NCBI GenBank assembly: GCA_964605665.1
Contig: CAZSDP010000011.1
Coordinates: 62,001-126,000, forward strand
Length of the DNA: 64,000 bases
Direction: 5' to 3'
From: CAZSDP01 sp964605665
GTDB lineage: Bacteria; Planctomycetota; UBA8108; UBA1146
Shown: positions 10,474-19,835 of the stretch, one piece after another
Layout of the letters: each line of letters starts with the position of its first letter
How positions within the stretch are numbered: the first letter of the stretch is position 1
Notes under the pieces: generated by a model
Database searches by the model: none
The model's input: the letters and a program-made list of their open reading frames with translations, nothing else
Told to the model about the DNA's origin: nothing
Position numbers and translations under genes: made by a program

Positions 10474-10610
10474 TTCGCAGCTCCGGGCACCGTCAACAAA
10501 TCGGACTGTTTGGAGTTTGGAGTCGACTCGCAACTTAGTCTCTTTCCGAAATCTCAATGGAAGTGGCCACTGTGGTCTCAATCCCCTCTACAACTTGCAG
10601 GTTGCGCTGA

Positions 10611-12083
10611 CTAGCGCGACACCTTGAGCATGTAGTCTCTCCAATCCTTTTGGAATCTCTGCATATTGAGCTTCCCATATGTCCCTTGGTAGGCTTCAAG
10701 TTGGTTCTCGCCCTTTCGGAGTGCTTTGAAGTAGTTCTTCAGGGCTGACTGATACTTCGGTTGGCCACTCTGAATTGAAAAATAGCAGATCGACCACGCC
10801 ATGCAGTAGTGCAGAAATTGGCTCTTACCGCCATTTTCAACATCATACATTTCTCGTTGAGTCATCTTCATCAGGCTGGAAAGCGGGGGATAAGATCCTC
10901 CGCGAAGAGCCCGACCGAGATATTGGATGCGCTTCCGATTGGGGATGATCCGCATCTTTCGTTTGCCACCAACCATGACCAGTTCCGATGCCGCAAAGTA
11001 ATCGGCGAGGCCTTCATTGAACCAAGAGGGAATGTTGTCGAGATATTCATGGCAGTACTGATGAAACCCTTCGTGCTTCATCGTCATCAGCGCGTCTTCA
11101 ATGTTCTCGGTGCGATAGAGCATAAGCTTCCGCGCAAGACTCATGTAGACACCCGCTGAAGCAGGTGGAGCACCTGCTGCAAGGTATCCGGCTCGATCCT
11201 TGAAGACGTATACATCGTATTTTCGATCTGGCTTCGAAATCTCGGGAAACATCACGTCATACAGATCCCGAATCAATTCTGCGGTGTCGGAGAATGTTTT
11301 CGCAAACTCAGTCGAGACATCGGAGTGAACAATATAATTCTCACTCTCATAACGGTAACCGGTTCCCCAATCGGGGCCATCGATTGCGAAGCGAGCTACT
11401 TTCTCGCATTCCAAACGGAGCGGGCTCTCCCCATGTTGTTTGGCCCTCTTGATGTATGGAATCGCATCCTCGAATCGTCCTAACTGAACGAGGACCGTCA
11501 TCATCCGATCGAGCCCATAATCGAAGTAAGGGTAGATCTCTAACGCCTTCTCATAGTGTGGAATTGCTTTCGGCCTTTTCTTTTCATGAACCTCGACATC
11601 ACCGAGTTCCACATACAATTCATAGAATCCAGGGTTTGCCTCGAGCGCTTGCTCGATCACTTTGCGCGCCTTCCTGTAGTCCTTATCCCACTGATAGAGG
11701 ATACAGAGATAGTAGTGTGCTTGCCCCGTCGGAATCTTCTTGGTCAGTTTTCGAAAGTCACGAATCGCTTTCTTCCGACTGCGTTCTTCTGTAGCGCTTC
11801 TTGATTTCACATATAGGGCGTAGGCTTCCTCGAAGTCATTCTTGATTTCTTCACTGAGTTCTGTGGGTAACTCCAAATTCTGTGATGGAGGAGGAGGCAA
11901 CTCGACCTTCTCTTCATCTTCCTCTTCATCTTCGATTTCATCGGTGAAGACTGAAAGACTCTCCTCGAGACGCTGCGACTCGACTGACGGCGCTTCATGC
12001 ATCAGAGATTCATGAGCATCGGCACTACATACATGAAGTAGCGCCCACAGGAGGGCGAAGAAGAACAGAGCTGTCACACGCAT
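10611..12083 (-). CDS. secreted TPR protein with gluzincin-like HExxH domain (DUF1570-like)
   Basis: The predicted protein has 490 residues. I chose the ATG at 12083 because GAGG lies six bases upstream; a GTG at 12095 has no room for one. Residues 1-24 are a signal peptide (FFFALLWALLHVCSADA). An acidic Glu-rich stretch follows, then TPR-like helices over roughly residues 90-220 (AIPHYEKALEIYP and similar). The C-terminal half carries HEGFHQY and NEGLADYF near residues 330-350, the HExxH plus downstream Glu arrangement of zinc gluzincin peptidases and of the planctomycete DUF1570 family. Peptidase activity is inferred from these residues only. The protein probably acts in the periplasm. The selenoprotein gene lies downstream in the same direction. 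Confidence 0.75.
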   Translation of the reverse strand: MRVTALFFFALLWALLHVCSADAHESLMHEAPSVESQRLEESLSVFTDEIEDEEEDEEKVELPPPPSQNLELPTELSEEIKNDFEEAYALYVKSRSATEERSRKKAIRDFRKLTKKIPTGQAHYYLCILYQWDKDYRKARKVIEQALEANPGFYELYVELGDVEVHEKKRPKAIPHYEKALEIYPYFDYGLDRMMTVLVQLGRFEDAIPYIKRAKQHGESPLRLECEKVARFAIDGPDWGTGYRYESENYIVHSDVSTEFAKTFSDTAELIRDLYDVMFPEISKPDRKYDVYVFKDRAGYLAAGAPPASAGVYMSLARKLMLYRTENIEDALMTMKHEGFHQYCHEYLDNIPSWFNEGLADYFAASELVMVGGKRKMRIIPNRKRIQYLGRALRGGSYPPLSSLMKMTQREMYDVENGGKSQFLHYCMAWSICYFSIQSGQPKYQSALKNYFKALRKGENQLEAYQGTYGKLNMQRFQKDWRDYMLKVSR

Positions 12084-12283
12084 CAGCAACCTCACCTCTG
12101 CGGAATGAAAGACGAGCCTAGAGCTCGGCTGAAACCAAATGGGTGGTGAAGCTCATGCCTAAAGAGGCGCTGAGCAATAGAGATTTCTAACGATCAGATC
12201 AGCATCGTGCACGAATTCACTCCAGCGGCAAGAGTGAACCAATTAATGAAAAGCGACGCTTCGAGTGATGAAGACGAACTAGG

Positions 12284-13159
12284 TCAGGGAATTGAGAGGA
12301 CGAGCCGGAATCCATACTTTTCACCCTCACTATTGGGTGGATAGCCATCTCGATAAGCGGACCGAGCTCGTTTTCCGTGAGCGAAAAAATCTCCCCCTCG
12401 AATCACTCGAGAAGCGCCAGAATCAACGGACTTGGCCTGATCCGCTTGATCGGGGTGCTCCACGTAGAGATCGCCGCACCACTCCGATAGATTTCCGTGC
12501 ATTTCATAAAAGCCCCAGGGATTCGGCTCAAAGCTCTTCACCGGAACCGGTCCACCCCGAAACTCTTGCTTCTCTCCGCCGTTGTAGGGATGGCCGCCAT
12601 GGAAGTTCGCAAGCTCAGTCGTAATCGTGCTCCCAAATGAAAACGGCGTATCGGTCTCAGCGCGACAGGCATACTCCCACTCCTTCTCGAGCGGCAAACG
12701 CCAGCGCCATTGAAGATCATCTGTGGCCATCGCGTTCATCTTTTCGGCAAACTGCATGGCCGTATGCCATGAGATTCCGCCAACCGGAAGATCTTCCCGC
12801 CCTCCCGATACTGGTGGGTCGGTGAGCATCACCTTCTTCCACTGTCCAATCGTTGTTTCGGTCTCAGCGAGATAGAAGTCACGATCAATCGTCGCAGAAT
12901 GCTGCGCTTCATCCGACGATCTCCGCGCTTCAGACTGGGGTGATCCCATCAAGAAACTTCCAGCAGGAACTCGTATCAGAGTTACACCGGAAGGAGTGTG
13001 GAGGATCTTGCGTGGAAGAGAGCTGGGAGTGCTGGCTTCTTCAAGAATCTCGAAGTCAGATCCGAAATCGATTGCCTTGGGAGGTACCCAAATTCCCAAA
13101 ACAAAAAACAGCACGGCCAGAGCTAGGGACCCGCAGAGTAGAACCGCTTGGATCTTCAT
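12284..13159 (-). CDS. FGE-sulfatase (SUMF1-type) domain protein with N-terminal membrane segment
   Basis: The predicted 291-residue protein begins with a hydrophobic segment (VLLCGSLALAVLFFVLGIW) that should anchor or export it. From about residue 60 it matches the formylglycine-generating-enzyme fold: VPAGSFLMGS, the SWHTAMQFAEKM region, RLPLEKEWEYACR, GFYEMHGNLSEWCGD, RVIRGGDFF and the closing YGFRLVLS. Many family members in Planctomycetota are not sulfatase activators, so I do not assign an enzymatic role. The ATG at 13159 is preferred over an in-frame GTG at 13174; neither has a clear Shine-Dalgarno. Confidence 0.8.
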   Translation of the reverse strand: MKIQAVLLCGSLALAVLFFVLGIWVPPKAIDFGSDFEILEEASTPSSLPRKILHTPSGVTLIRVPAGSFLMGSPQSEARRSSDEAQHSATIDRDFYLAETETTIGQWKKVMLTDPPVSGGREDLPVGGISWHTAMQFAEKMNAMATDDLQWRWRLPLEKEWEYACRAETDTPFSFGSTITTELANFHGGHPYNGGEKQEFRGGPVPVKSFEPNPWGFYEMHGNLSEWCGDLYVEHPDQADQAKSVDSGASRVIRGGDFFAHGKRARSAYRDGYPPNSEGEKYGFRLVLSIP

Positions 13160-13336
13160 AAGGACATTGAACACGGGAAAAGGATTTGGAGCAATCCCGA
13201 TAGATCAGAGGAATGCCAACTTCAGATGTAAACTGCAGGCTGCAAAAGAGGATGTTTGGGACTTGTTTAAAGCGAAAACTCTCTTGGGCTGACCTTAGTC
13301 AATGACTGAGCCAGGAGAGGATTTACAAAACAACTC

Positions 13337-13627
13337 TCAAAGAGCTGCGCCAGCTTCGATGAGATATTCAATGCGATGACCGACCAAATCGATGCCGTAA
13401 GACAGGCAACCGTCACTGGTTTTTTGTAGGTGATCGAGATCGAGATTCAGTGAACCGATCGTCTCGATTGCCTCCATAATCCGCCTCCACTCAGCGGAAT
13501 CGGAGGTTGAAGCCAAGACTTTTGCCTGGACCAAACCCTGAGGCACCTCAAATCTCCCGATGACCTCGTACCGCCCATCTTCAAAATACATCGCCGGTTG
13601 ATCATCGATCCAATGCACAAACCTCAC
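13337..13627 (-). CDS. small protein of unknown function following leuS
   Basis: A 96-codon frame begins with a GTG at 13627, seven bases after the leuS stop, and has G-rich sequence a suitable distance upstream (AAGGGG). The product starts with RFVHWIDDQPAMYFEDG and ends with HRIEYLIEAGAAL. It has balanced composition and looks like a small globular protein, with no signal peptide or membrane helix. The same frame stays open upstream inside leuS, but that part is Arg/Ser-rich and looks like a shadow. I recognise no family. Translation coupled to leuS is plausible. Confidence 0.55.
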   Translation of the reverse strand: MRFVHWIDDQPAMYFEDGRYEVIGRFEVPQGLVQAKVLASTSDSAEWRRIMEAIETIGSLNLDLDHLQKTSDGCLSYGIDLVGHRIEYLIEAGAAL

Positions 13628-13634
13628 CGGACAC

Positions 13635-16055
13635 TCACCCCTTGACTGCGATCGTGACCATACGGCCAGACACGTAAATGAACTTGACGACTTCTTTACC
13701 GGCAATATGCGTCTGCACCTTTTCTTCAGCGAAGGCGAGCTCGCGAATCTTCTCCTCCTCGATCTCAGTAGGAACATTCAGCCGAGCTCGAACTTTACCG
13801 TTTACCTGAACCGGTATCTCGACAGTGTCTTCTACCAACCACTCTTCTTCATGCTCCGGGAACGGATGCCAAAGCAGAGACTCTTGGTGACCGAGGCGTT
13901 CCCATATCTCTTCTGCCAGGTGCGGAGCATACGGTGCGAACAGGAGGACGAATGCCTCCATGACTTTGCGAGGCTTGGTCGGGCTCGTCGTCATCTCGTT
14001 AACGAACTCGGTCATTCGAGCGATCGCGGTATTGAAGCGGAGGTTTTTCGTGTCTTCGTCAACGACAGCTATCGTCTTGTGAAGAAGACGCATCTGCTCA
14101 TCGGTCGGCTCCGAATCATCCAAACGAAGCGCATCGCCACTCTCTTCGTCAAAGAACAACCGCCAAACTCGATTCAGTAAACGCCAAGATCCTTGAAGGC
14201 CTCCTGTCGACCAAGGCTTGTCCGCCTCGATCGGCCCCATCGCCATTTCGTAAACGCGAAGCGTGTCGGCACCGTGACTGGCAATGACATCGGTTGGATT
14301 GATGACATTCCCAAATCGCTTCGACATCTTCCGGTGATCTTCGCCGAGGATCATCCCTTGGTTCACCAGCTTGCGGTAAGGCTCTTCTACCGGGCAGACC
14401 CCGATGTCGTAGAGAAACTTCGTCCAAAATCGTGAGTACAAAAGGTGCCCGACAGCGTGCTCTGCTCCGCCGATGTAGAGGTCAACCGGCATCCAGCGCT
14501 TCGCCAGTTCGGGATCGCATATGGCGTCTTGATTCTTGGGGTCGATGTATCGCAAAAAGTATGCACTCGAACCCGCAGATCCCGGCATCGTGTCAATCTC
14601 TCGGCTCGCCGGCGCTCCCGAGCCGGGAACCGTTGTTTTGACCCACTCTTCTGCTCTTTCGAGTGGAGAGCGGCCGGTCCCAGTCGGTTTGAAATCTTCG
14701 AGTTGAGGCAGTTCGACAGGAAGCGCACTTTCAGGAAGAGCGTGGACAACCCCTTCTTCGTCGACAACAACCGGTACCGGCTCACCCCAATATCTCTGCC
14801 GAGCAAAGATCCAGTCGCGCATTTTGTATCGAACCACGCCACGCCCGATCTGCTTCTCTTCCAGCCAGTCGATCATCGAACGAATTGCGTCGAGACTCGA
14901 TTGGCCATCGAGAAATCCTGAGCGAACCATGGTGCCTTCGCCCGACCAAGCGGCGGTCGTGACATCCCCACCGCTGATCACTTCCACGATCGGCAGGTCG
15001 AAAGTCTTTGCGAAGTCCCAGTCTCGCTGGTCATGGCCGGGAACACACATGATGGCTCCCGTGCCATATCCCATCAAAACGTAGTCCGCGACCCAAATCG
15101 GCGTGGGCTGACCTGTTGCGGGGTTGATCGCAAACGCTCCAGTATCGACACCCGTCTTACCGGCATCGGCGCCCGATCGATCGATCTCCGACTTTCGTGC
15201 GGCTTCTTCGCAATATGCAGAAACCAACTCGCGCTGTTTGGGAACGGTGATCTTTTCCACGAGTGGATGCTCCGGAGCGAGCACGCAAAATGTAGCGCCG
15301 AACATCGTATCAGGGCGGGTCGTGAAGACCTCGAGGCGTTCATCATGATCTTGAATCTGAAAATACGCATCCGCGCCTTCCGATCTCCCGATTCGGTCGC
15401 GCTGCATCGCTTTGATCGATTCTGGGAAGTCCACCTCGTCGAGGCCTTCGAGCAGCCGGTCTGCGTAGTCGGTGATCTTCAGCATCCACTGCTTCATCGG
15501 TTGGCGGATCACTTCATGACCACCGCGTTCGCTCTTTCCATCGATGACTTCATCATTGGCCAGAACAGTTCCGAGAGCAGGACACCAATTGACGAGAGCT
15601 TCTTCTTGGTATGCGAGCCCTTTCTCCAAGAGCTTCAAGAAGATCCACTGGGTCCAGTGATAGTAATCAGGATCACAAGTGGCAAACTCCCGACGCCAAT
15701 CGTAGGAATACCCCATGGCGCTCAACTGACTGCGAAAGTTCTCGATGTTCGAACGAGTCGACGTCTCCGGGTGGACACCCTTCTCGATGGCGTACTGTTC
15801 AGCGGGTAGACCGAATGCGTCCCATCCCATCGGATGAAGAACGTCATAGCCCTTCATGCGATAGTAACGACTCATGATGTCGGAAGCGGTATAGCCCTCG
15901 GTGTGTCCAACATGTAGCCCAGATCCCGATGGGTAAGGGAACATGTCGAGCACGTAGAATTTGGGCAAGTCGGCACGATCGCCACCGTGGAAGAGCGACT
16001 GCTGCTTCCAAACTTCTTGCCACTTCGGTTCGATCGTGTGGGGGTTATAGGGCAT
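13635..16055 (-). CDS. leuS: leucyl-tRNA synthetase
   Basis: The 806-residue product charges tRNA-Leu in the cytoplasm. The class I signature is present as HVGH (residues 48-51) and KMSKR (about residue 578, replacing the usual KMSKS). The order of catalytic core, CP1 editing domain, catalytic core and anticodon-binding domain fits bacterial LeuRS of about 805-860 residues. The start is placed at MPYNPHTIEPKWQ (16055), which matches family N-termini; an in-frame extension to 16118 is not family-like. A small gene follows seven bases after the stop. Confidence 0.96.
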   Translation of the reverse strand: MPYNPHTIEPKWQEVWKQQSLFHGGDRADLPKFYVLDMFPYPSGSGLHVGHTEGYTASDIMSRYYRMKGYDVLHPMGWDAFGLPAEQYAIEKGVHPETSTRSNIENFRSQLSAMGYSYDWRREFATCDPDYYHWTQWIFLKLLEKGLAYQEEALVNWCPALGTVLANDEVIDGKSERGGHEVIRQPMKQWMLKITDYADRLLEGLDEVDFPESIKAMQRDRIGRSEGADAYFQIQDHDERLEVFTTRPDTMFGATFCVLAPEHPLVEKITVPKQRELVSAYCEEAARKSEIDRSGADAGKTGVDTGAFAINPATGQPTPIWVADYVLMGYGTGAIMCVPGHDQRDWDFAKTFDLPIVEVISGGDVTTAAWSGEGTMVRSGFLDGQSSLDAIRSMIDWLEEKQIGRGVVRYKMRDWIFARQRYWGEPVPVVVDEEGVVHALPESALPVELPQLEDFKPTGTGRSPLERAEEWVKTTVPGSGAPASREIDTMPGSAGSSAYFLRYIDPKNQDAICDPELAKRWMPVDLYIGGAEHAVGHLLYSRFWTKFLYDIGVCPVEEPYRKLVNQGMILGEDHRKMSKRFGNVINPTDVIASHGADTLRVYEMAMGPIEADKPWSTGGLQGSWRLLNRVWRLFFDEESGDALRLDDSEPTDEQMRLLHKTIAVVDEDTKNLRFNTAIARMTEFVNEMTTSPTKPRKVMEAFVLLFAPYAPHLAEEIWERLGHQESLLWHPFPEHEEEWLVEDTVEIPVQVNGKVRARLNVPTEIEEEKIRELAFAEEKVQTHIAGKEVVKFIYVSGRMVTIAVKG

Positions 16056-16275
16056 TGGCTGATCCCGGTCGCCTGGGCATCTTAGAGATGCAGGAAGAAT
16101 CTGAGGCCGGTCCGTCAACGGTGGACTTCATCCCTTCAGCCGGCCGTGAAGAGAAGGGGAATTCTAGCGGGATCAACCGAAACCCGCGAGCTGTTGCCTG
16201 AGCGTTCATTTCAGAGGAATCGGGTCGGCATCAGTCGGCTGGCTAAAACGCTGAAACAATCAAGCCTACTCAAAG

Positions 16276-16315
16276 CAAGGTGCCCCTCTACCAGTACTGG
16301 TAGAGGGGCACCTTG
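16276..16315. repeat. 40-bp perfect palindrome
   Basis: CAAGGTGCCCCTCTACCAGT at 16276-16295 is followed immediately by its exact reverse complement to 16315. The palindrome lies 74 bases past the stop of the minus-strand EF-hand gene and upstream of leuS. RNA from either strand would fold into a very stable hairpin. No T-tract follows on either side. It could be an unusual terminator or processing site, or a member of a dispersed palindromic family. Confidence 0.7.
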
Positions 16316-16389
16316 GAATGTCAGCGCCTCCAGTAACCCCAGCAGATGCACACCGCCAGGGGGAAGGCCAGATCGTTGGGCGAAAAACG

Positions 16390-17355
16390 CTAGAAGATCG
16401 GTCCCTTTTCTTTCTCTGGAGCCGGTCTCTCGCCTCCACCTCGACGACGATTTCCATTGAGTTCATCAGCGGTCAACGCACCATCTTTGTTCTTGTCGAG
16501 TTGTTCCATTCTCCGCTGCATCCAAGTCGGAATCTCATCTCCGGACAGCTTTCCATCCTCATTTGCATCCAAACGGCGAATGATCTCAGCAGGAGAACGA
16601 TCGCTGCGGTCTTGGCCGCGGCGCGCCTGCGGAGCCGCGAGTTCTTTCAGGGTCAGAATACCGTTCTGATCAGCGTCCATACCCTTAAATCGAGCACGCA
16701 TTCTTTCCGGAATCTCGGTGAGGGCGAGCTGACCATCTTTGTTCTCGTCAAAACGCTCGAGAGTGCGCTTTGCAGTCTCCTCCCGGCGCTTCGCTTCCGC
16801 TTTCTTCATTTCTTCAGCGGTGAGAAACCCGTCTTTATCGAGGTCCGCTTCCATCATCCGCTCTGCAAGCCGCTCAGGAAGCTCTTCGCGCGAGAGTTTT
16901 CCATCATCATTCGCGTCATAACGTTCGAAGGCTTGAGCAGGATCGGGCATCCGTCGACCGCGCCGGCCTCCATCTTCTCCGCGACGCCCTCTGTCGTCGC
17001 CTCCGTCGGCGCCATCACCCCCGCGACCACGCCGGCCTTCTCGGCCGTCGCGACCTCTTCGGCCGCTAGAATCGAATTCTGCCGCCGTGATAAAGCCATC
17101 GCCGTCAAGATCGGCTGAGCTCAATCTCTCCGCCATCATTTCCGGTATCTCTGACTGCGAGAGCTTACCATCGCCATTTTCGTCAAACCGCTCGATCAAT
17201 CGTGCTCCACGACTCGGTTGGTCGGTAGGCGGTGCCGGTTTGTCATCGCCCTTTTCTGGGGTCGGGCTCGGCTTCGGAGTTGGCTCCTGAGCAATGAGTC
17301 CACCTGCTGTGGTGAAAATCATGACGGCGGTGAGAACGAAGATCAGATTCTTCAA
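16390..17355 (-). CDS. secreted protein with eight EF-hand motifs
   Basis: The predicted protein has 321 residues with a signal peptide (FVLTAVMIFTTAGGLIAQ). A Pro-rich linker follows. Eight canonical EF-hand loops can be read in four pairs: DENGDGKLSQSE, DLDGDGFITAAE, DANDDGKLSREE, DLDKDGFLTAEE, DENKDGQLALTE, DADQNGILTLKE, DANEDGKLSGDE and DKNKDGALTADE. An Arg/Gly/Asp-rich linker (RRGRDGREGRRGRGG region) separates the first pair from the rest. Calcium binding in the periplasm or outside the cell is a safe inference; the specific role is unknown. Such proteins are common in Planctomycetota. Confidence 0.85.
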   Translation of the reverse strand: MKNLIFVLTAVMIFTTAGGLIAQEPTPKPSPTPEKGDDKPAPPTDQPSRGARLIERFDENGDGKLSQSEIPEMMAERLSSADLDGDGFITAAEFDSSGRRGRDGREGRRGRGGDGADGGDDRGRRGEDGGRRGRRMPDPAQAFERYDANDDGKLSREELPERLAERMMEADLDKDGFLTAEEMKKAEAKRREETAKRTLERFDENKDGQLALTEIPERMRARFKGMDADQNGILTLKELAAPQARRGQDRSDRSPAEIIRRLDANEDGKLSGDEIPTWMQRRMEQLDKNKDGALTADELNGNRRRGGGERPAPEKEKGPIF

Positions 17356-18359
17356 CTGTCGGTCCTTTCTGAAAGTCGCGCCCTCTCCGAGCGGCCAACT
17401 CTAGCTGTTGTGGCACGAGCGCGGTCGATCGCCTTTTACAATCACAAGACTTCAGCAACGCGGGCTCCGAAGAGCTGCTTCCCCCAAGAGCTGCTGCCCC
17501 CGGGAAGATCAGCCCTCCCGGTCTACTGCGAGAAACCCCGGTCGGGGAATTCGGTTCCGACCGGAATCGGTCGCGGGAAGCCCCCTACTGTCCTGGATCG
17601 GGCACCAATGGCGACTTGCTGGACCAACGGTCCCACCGACAACGCGGTCGATTTCCGATCCTCTTAGGGCGAGATCGACGATTCTCCAGGCCTTGCTTCA
17701 CTTTGGAACCGACCGTGGTTCGGAACGTTCCCGCCAGATGGAACTGATCTGTATTCGGACCTTCAATCGAGGCGATCTCCACCGGCTGTGCGCCCCACAA
17801 ACCTCTATTTTAAAACAACTTAGAAACCGGAGAAAATGAACCGGATTCGGCTTGCCAGGAGAGATGAAAAGGCATAAACTAGTGAACGATTTGAACGTTT
17901 CAGCTTCTCGATGGGTGACCCTCTGGGTATTGCTCAGAAGCAAGAACGTCCTCAGCGAAGCAGAACTGACTCCGAGTTTCGAGGGAGGGGCGTCTCAACG
18001 GTGCCTGGAAGGTCCCCCCCTTTTTTGAGTTTTGATTCGTCGCGGAGGTGAGCTGACAAGGTTAGTCGGAATCGGCCTCCCCCAATTGCTCTACTGGACG
18101 GACTCGTGGTTCAGAAGGAAGAGCAGTGGCTTTGCCTGCCACACCGCGACGAACTCTTTTTGATCAAGACTTAGGCCACGCGAGTTTTCTATCGAGTTCA
18201 CCGACCATCCCATGACGCGTGGCCCATTCTCACTTTCTTCTCCATTCCTTCCGAATCTCCCCAACCGCGAAATCCGAATAGATAAATGGGTTGGTTGACC
18301 ATACCCCATCGATGAAGATCATCCGGAGATCACTTCCCAAGTGTTGTAGGGGCCGCTCA
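17356..18359. other. 1-kb gap with no convincing protein gene
   Basis: No frame here shows convincing protein-like sequence. A 54-codon frame at 17864-18028 has GGAG just upstream but recognisable features are absent and it ends inside a terminator-like structure. I found no tRNA, tmRNA, RNase P RNA or SRP RNA signature by eye. The minus strand next to 17355 should hold the promoter of the EF-hand gene, and the right end that of the oxidoreductase gene. A small RNA remains possible. Confidence 0.5.
17981..18026 (+). terminator. possible orphan terminator
   Basis: GAGGGAGGGG at 17981-17990 can pair with CCCCCCCTTT at 18014-18023 with one mismatch and some G-U pairs, and the T-run continues to 18026. 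It is plus-oriented, yet no recognised plus-strand gene precedes it. Confidence 0.35.
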
Positions 18360-19835
18360 ATGAGTGACCGATACGATGTTGTCGTCATTGGAGCAGGATT
18401 CGGTGGGCTCTCTACCGCGCTTCGCCTCTCCGAACAGGGGCGTTCGGTACTCGTTCTCGAACGAGTCTCTTATCCCGGAGGCTGCGCCGCGACTTATCGT
18501 CGAGAGCAACACCGGTTCGAAGCCGGAGCAACTTTGTTTGCGGGCTTCGAAGAAGGTGGCGTGCTGGCAAAATTGATCTCAGATCACCACCTCCCGGTCG
18601 TTATCGATCCCCTCAGTCCGGTCCTCGAATTTAGAACACCCAGCTTTTCTGTCGAGATCGATGCCGATCGTCACAAAACGTTTGAGTCATGGCGTCAATT
18701 GCCGAACGCTCCCGTCAAGGAACTCGCGAAGTTCTTTCGATTCCAATCGCGGATGGCAGATCGACTTTGGCCAATTCTCGAGAATCCTCATTTACTCAAT
18801 CCGTCTACGCTCGGTGACTTTTCTCGCTCGGTCGCTCGAGCAACTCAACTTCTTCCGCTCTTACCTTGGGTCGGTCGACCCATGACCGACCTATTGCGTC
18901 ACTTCCGCCTCGAAGACTTCGAGCCATTGCGACAGTTCCTCGATAGTCAGTGCCAAATCACAATTCAGTGCGGCGTTCGAGAAGCAGAAACAGCTTTTGC
19001 TCTCGGCGCAATCGACTACCTCCATCGAGGGGCTGCTCATGTCCGAGGAGGAATCGGATCACTCGCTGATGCACTCGTGAGTCGGATCGAACAACTCGGC
19101 GGTCGAGTCTACTTCAATCGCCCGGCGAAGCAGGTCACTCAAACCAACCGCGGATGGTTGGTGACCGATCGCGCTGAGTCGTATCAGGCCGATACCGTCG
19201 TCGCGAACCTCCTTCCGAGCGCTCTATCCAGGCTTCTTGAGCTCCCAAGTGGGAGTCACTCGCAGCTCGAGGGTTCGACTCCCGAACGGGGGTGGAGCGC
19301 CTGCATGCTATATCGATCGCTGGACGCAACGGGCCTATCGAGTAAACCCGCCCATCTACAACTCAGAGCCAAGGGCCCCGGTGAAGCGATCGAAGGGCAC
19401 CATGTCTTTTGTAGTTTGAGCGGTGAGGCTGACGGGGAGAGAACACCGAATTCTGACGAGAGGACCGTGACGATGTCGACGCACGTACCCCTCGCAGATC
19501 TGCAGCGGAGAACAACACCGGAAAGAGCGGAGTACATCACTCGTGTCCAACAACGGATGGAAGCGACCGTCGAGCAACTCGTCCCTGAGTGGCGCGGGCG
19601 ATTCAATCGAACCTGGACCGCATCCCCTCGAACTTTTCAACGTTACACCGGAAGACCGAATGGCTGGGTCGGGGGGCACCCGAGAAGAGCGGGCCTGAGC
19701 AATTATAGAAAACTCGGTCCACAGCGGATTTTTCCGGGGCTCTGGATAGTCGGGGACTCGGGATTTCTGGGCGCAAGCGTCCTCGGAACAACGGTCAGCG
19801 GATTCTGCACCGCCGACACGATCCTCAACTCATGA
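18360..19835 (+). CDS. phytoene desaturase/carotenoid isomerase-like FAD oxidoreductase
   Basis: The predicted protein has 491 residues. The ATG at 18360 has AGGGG nine bases upstream and starts directly with the dinucleotide-binding fold (VVVIGAGFGGLSTALRL, then the VLVLERVSYPGGCAATY region). The C-terminal end has the FAD-closing motif of this superfamily (GLWIVGDSGFLGASVLGTT). The family includes CrtI desaturases, the CrtISO isomerase and FAD oxidases acting on lipids or carotenoids; residues do not decide the substrate. It neighbours a lipid-modification cluster but no other carotenoid gene is in the window. Its end overlaps the convergent membrane-protein gene by six bases. Confidence 0.85.
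   Translation: MSDRYDVVVIGAGFGGLSTALRLSEQGRSVLVLERVSYPGGCAATYRREQHRFEAGATLFAGFEEGGVLAKLISDHHLPVVIDPLSPVLEFRTPSFSVEIDADRHKTFESWRQLPNAPVKELAKFFRFQSRMADRLWPILENPHLLNPSTLGDFSRSVARATQLLPLLPWVGRPMTDLLRHFRLEDFEPLRQFLDSQCQITIQCGVREAETAFALGAIDYLHRGAAHVRGGIGSLADALVSRIEQLGGRVYFNRPAKQVTQTNRGWLVTDRAESYQADTVVANLLPSALSRLLELPSGSHSQLEGSTPERGWSACMLYRSLDATGLSSKPAHLQLRAKGPGEAIEGHHVFCSLSGEADGERTPNSDERTVTMSTHVPLADLQRRTTPERAEYITRVQQRMEATVEQLVPEWRGRFNRTWTASPRTFQRYTGRPNGWVGGHPRRAGLSNYRKLGPQRIFPGLWIVGDSGFLGASVLGTTVSGFCTADTILNS

Noticed and set aside
9157..10581. Two separate genes, or a frameshifted pseudogene, at the thioredoxin-like locus
   Set aside because: Both parts are in the same reading frame and only one UGA separates them, so no indel is needed. 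The UGA is at a redox position and has a SECIS-like hairpin; a selenoprotein explains all of this better.
18091..18309. 72-codon minus-strand frame next to the oxidoreductase gene
   Set aside because: No Shine-Dalgarno, no recognised motif and it covers the probable promoter region of the plus-strand gene.
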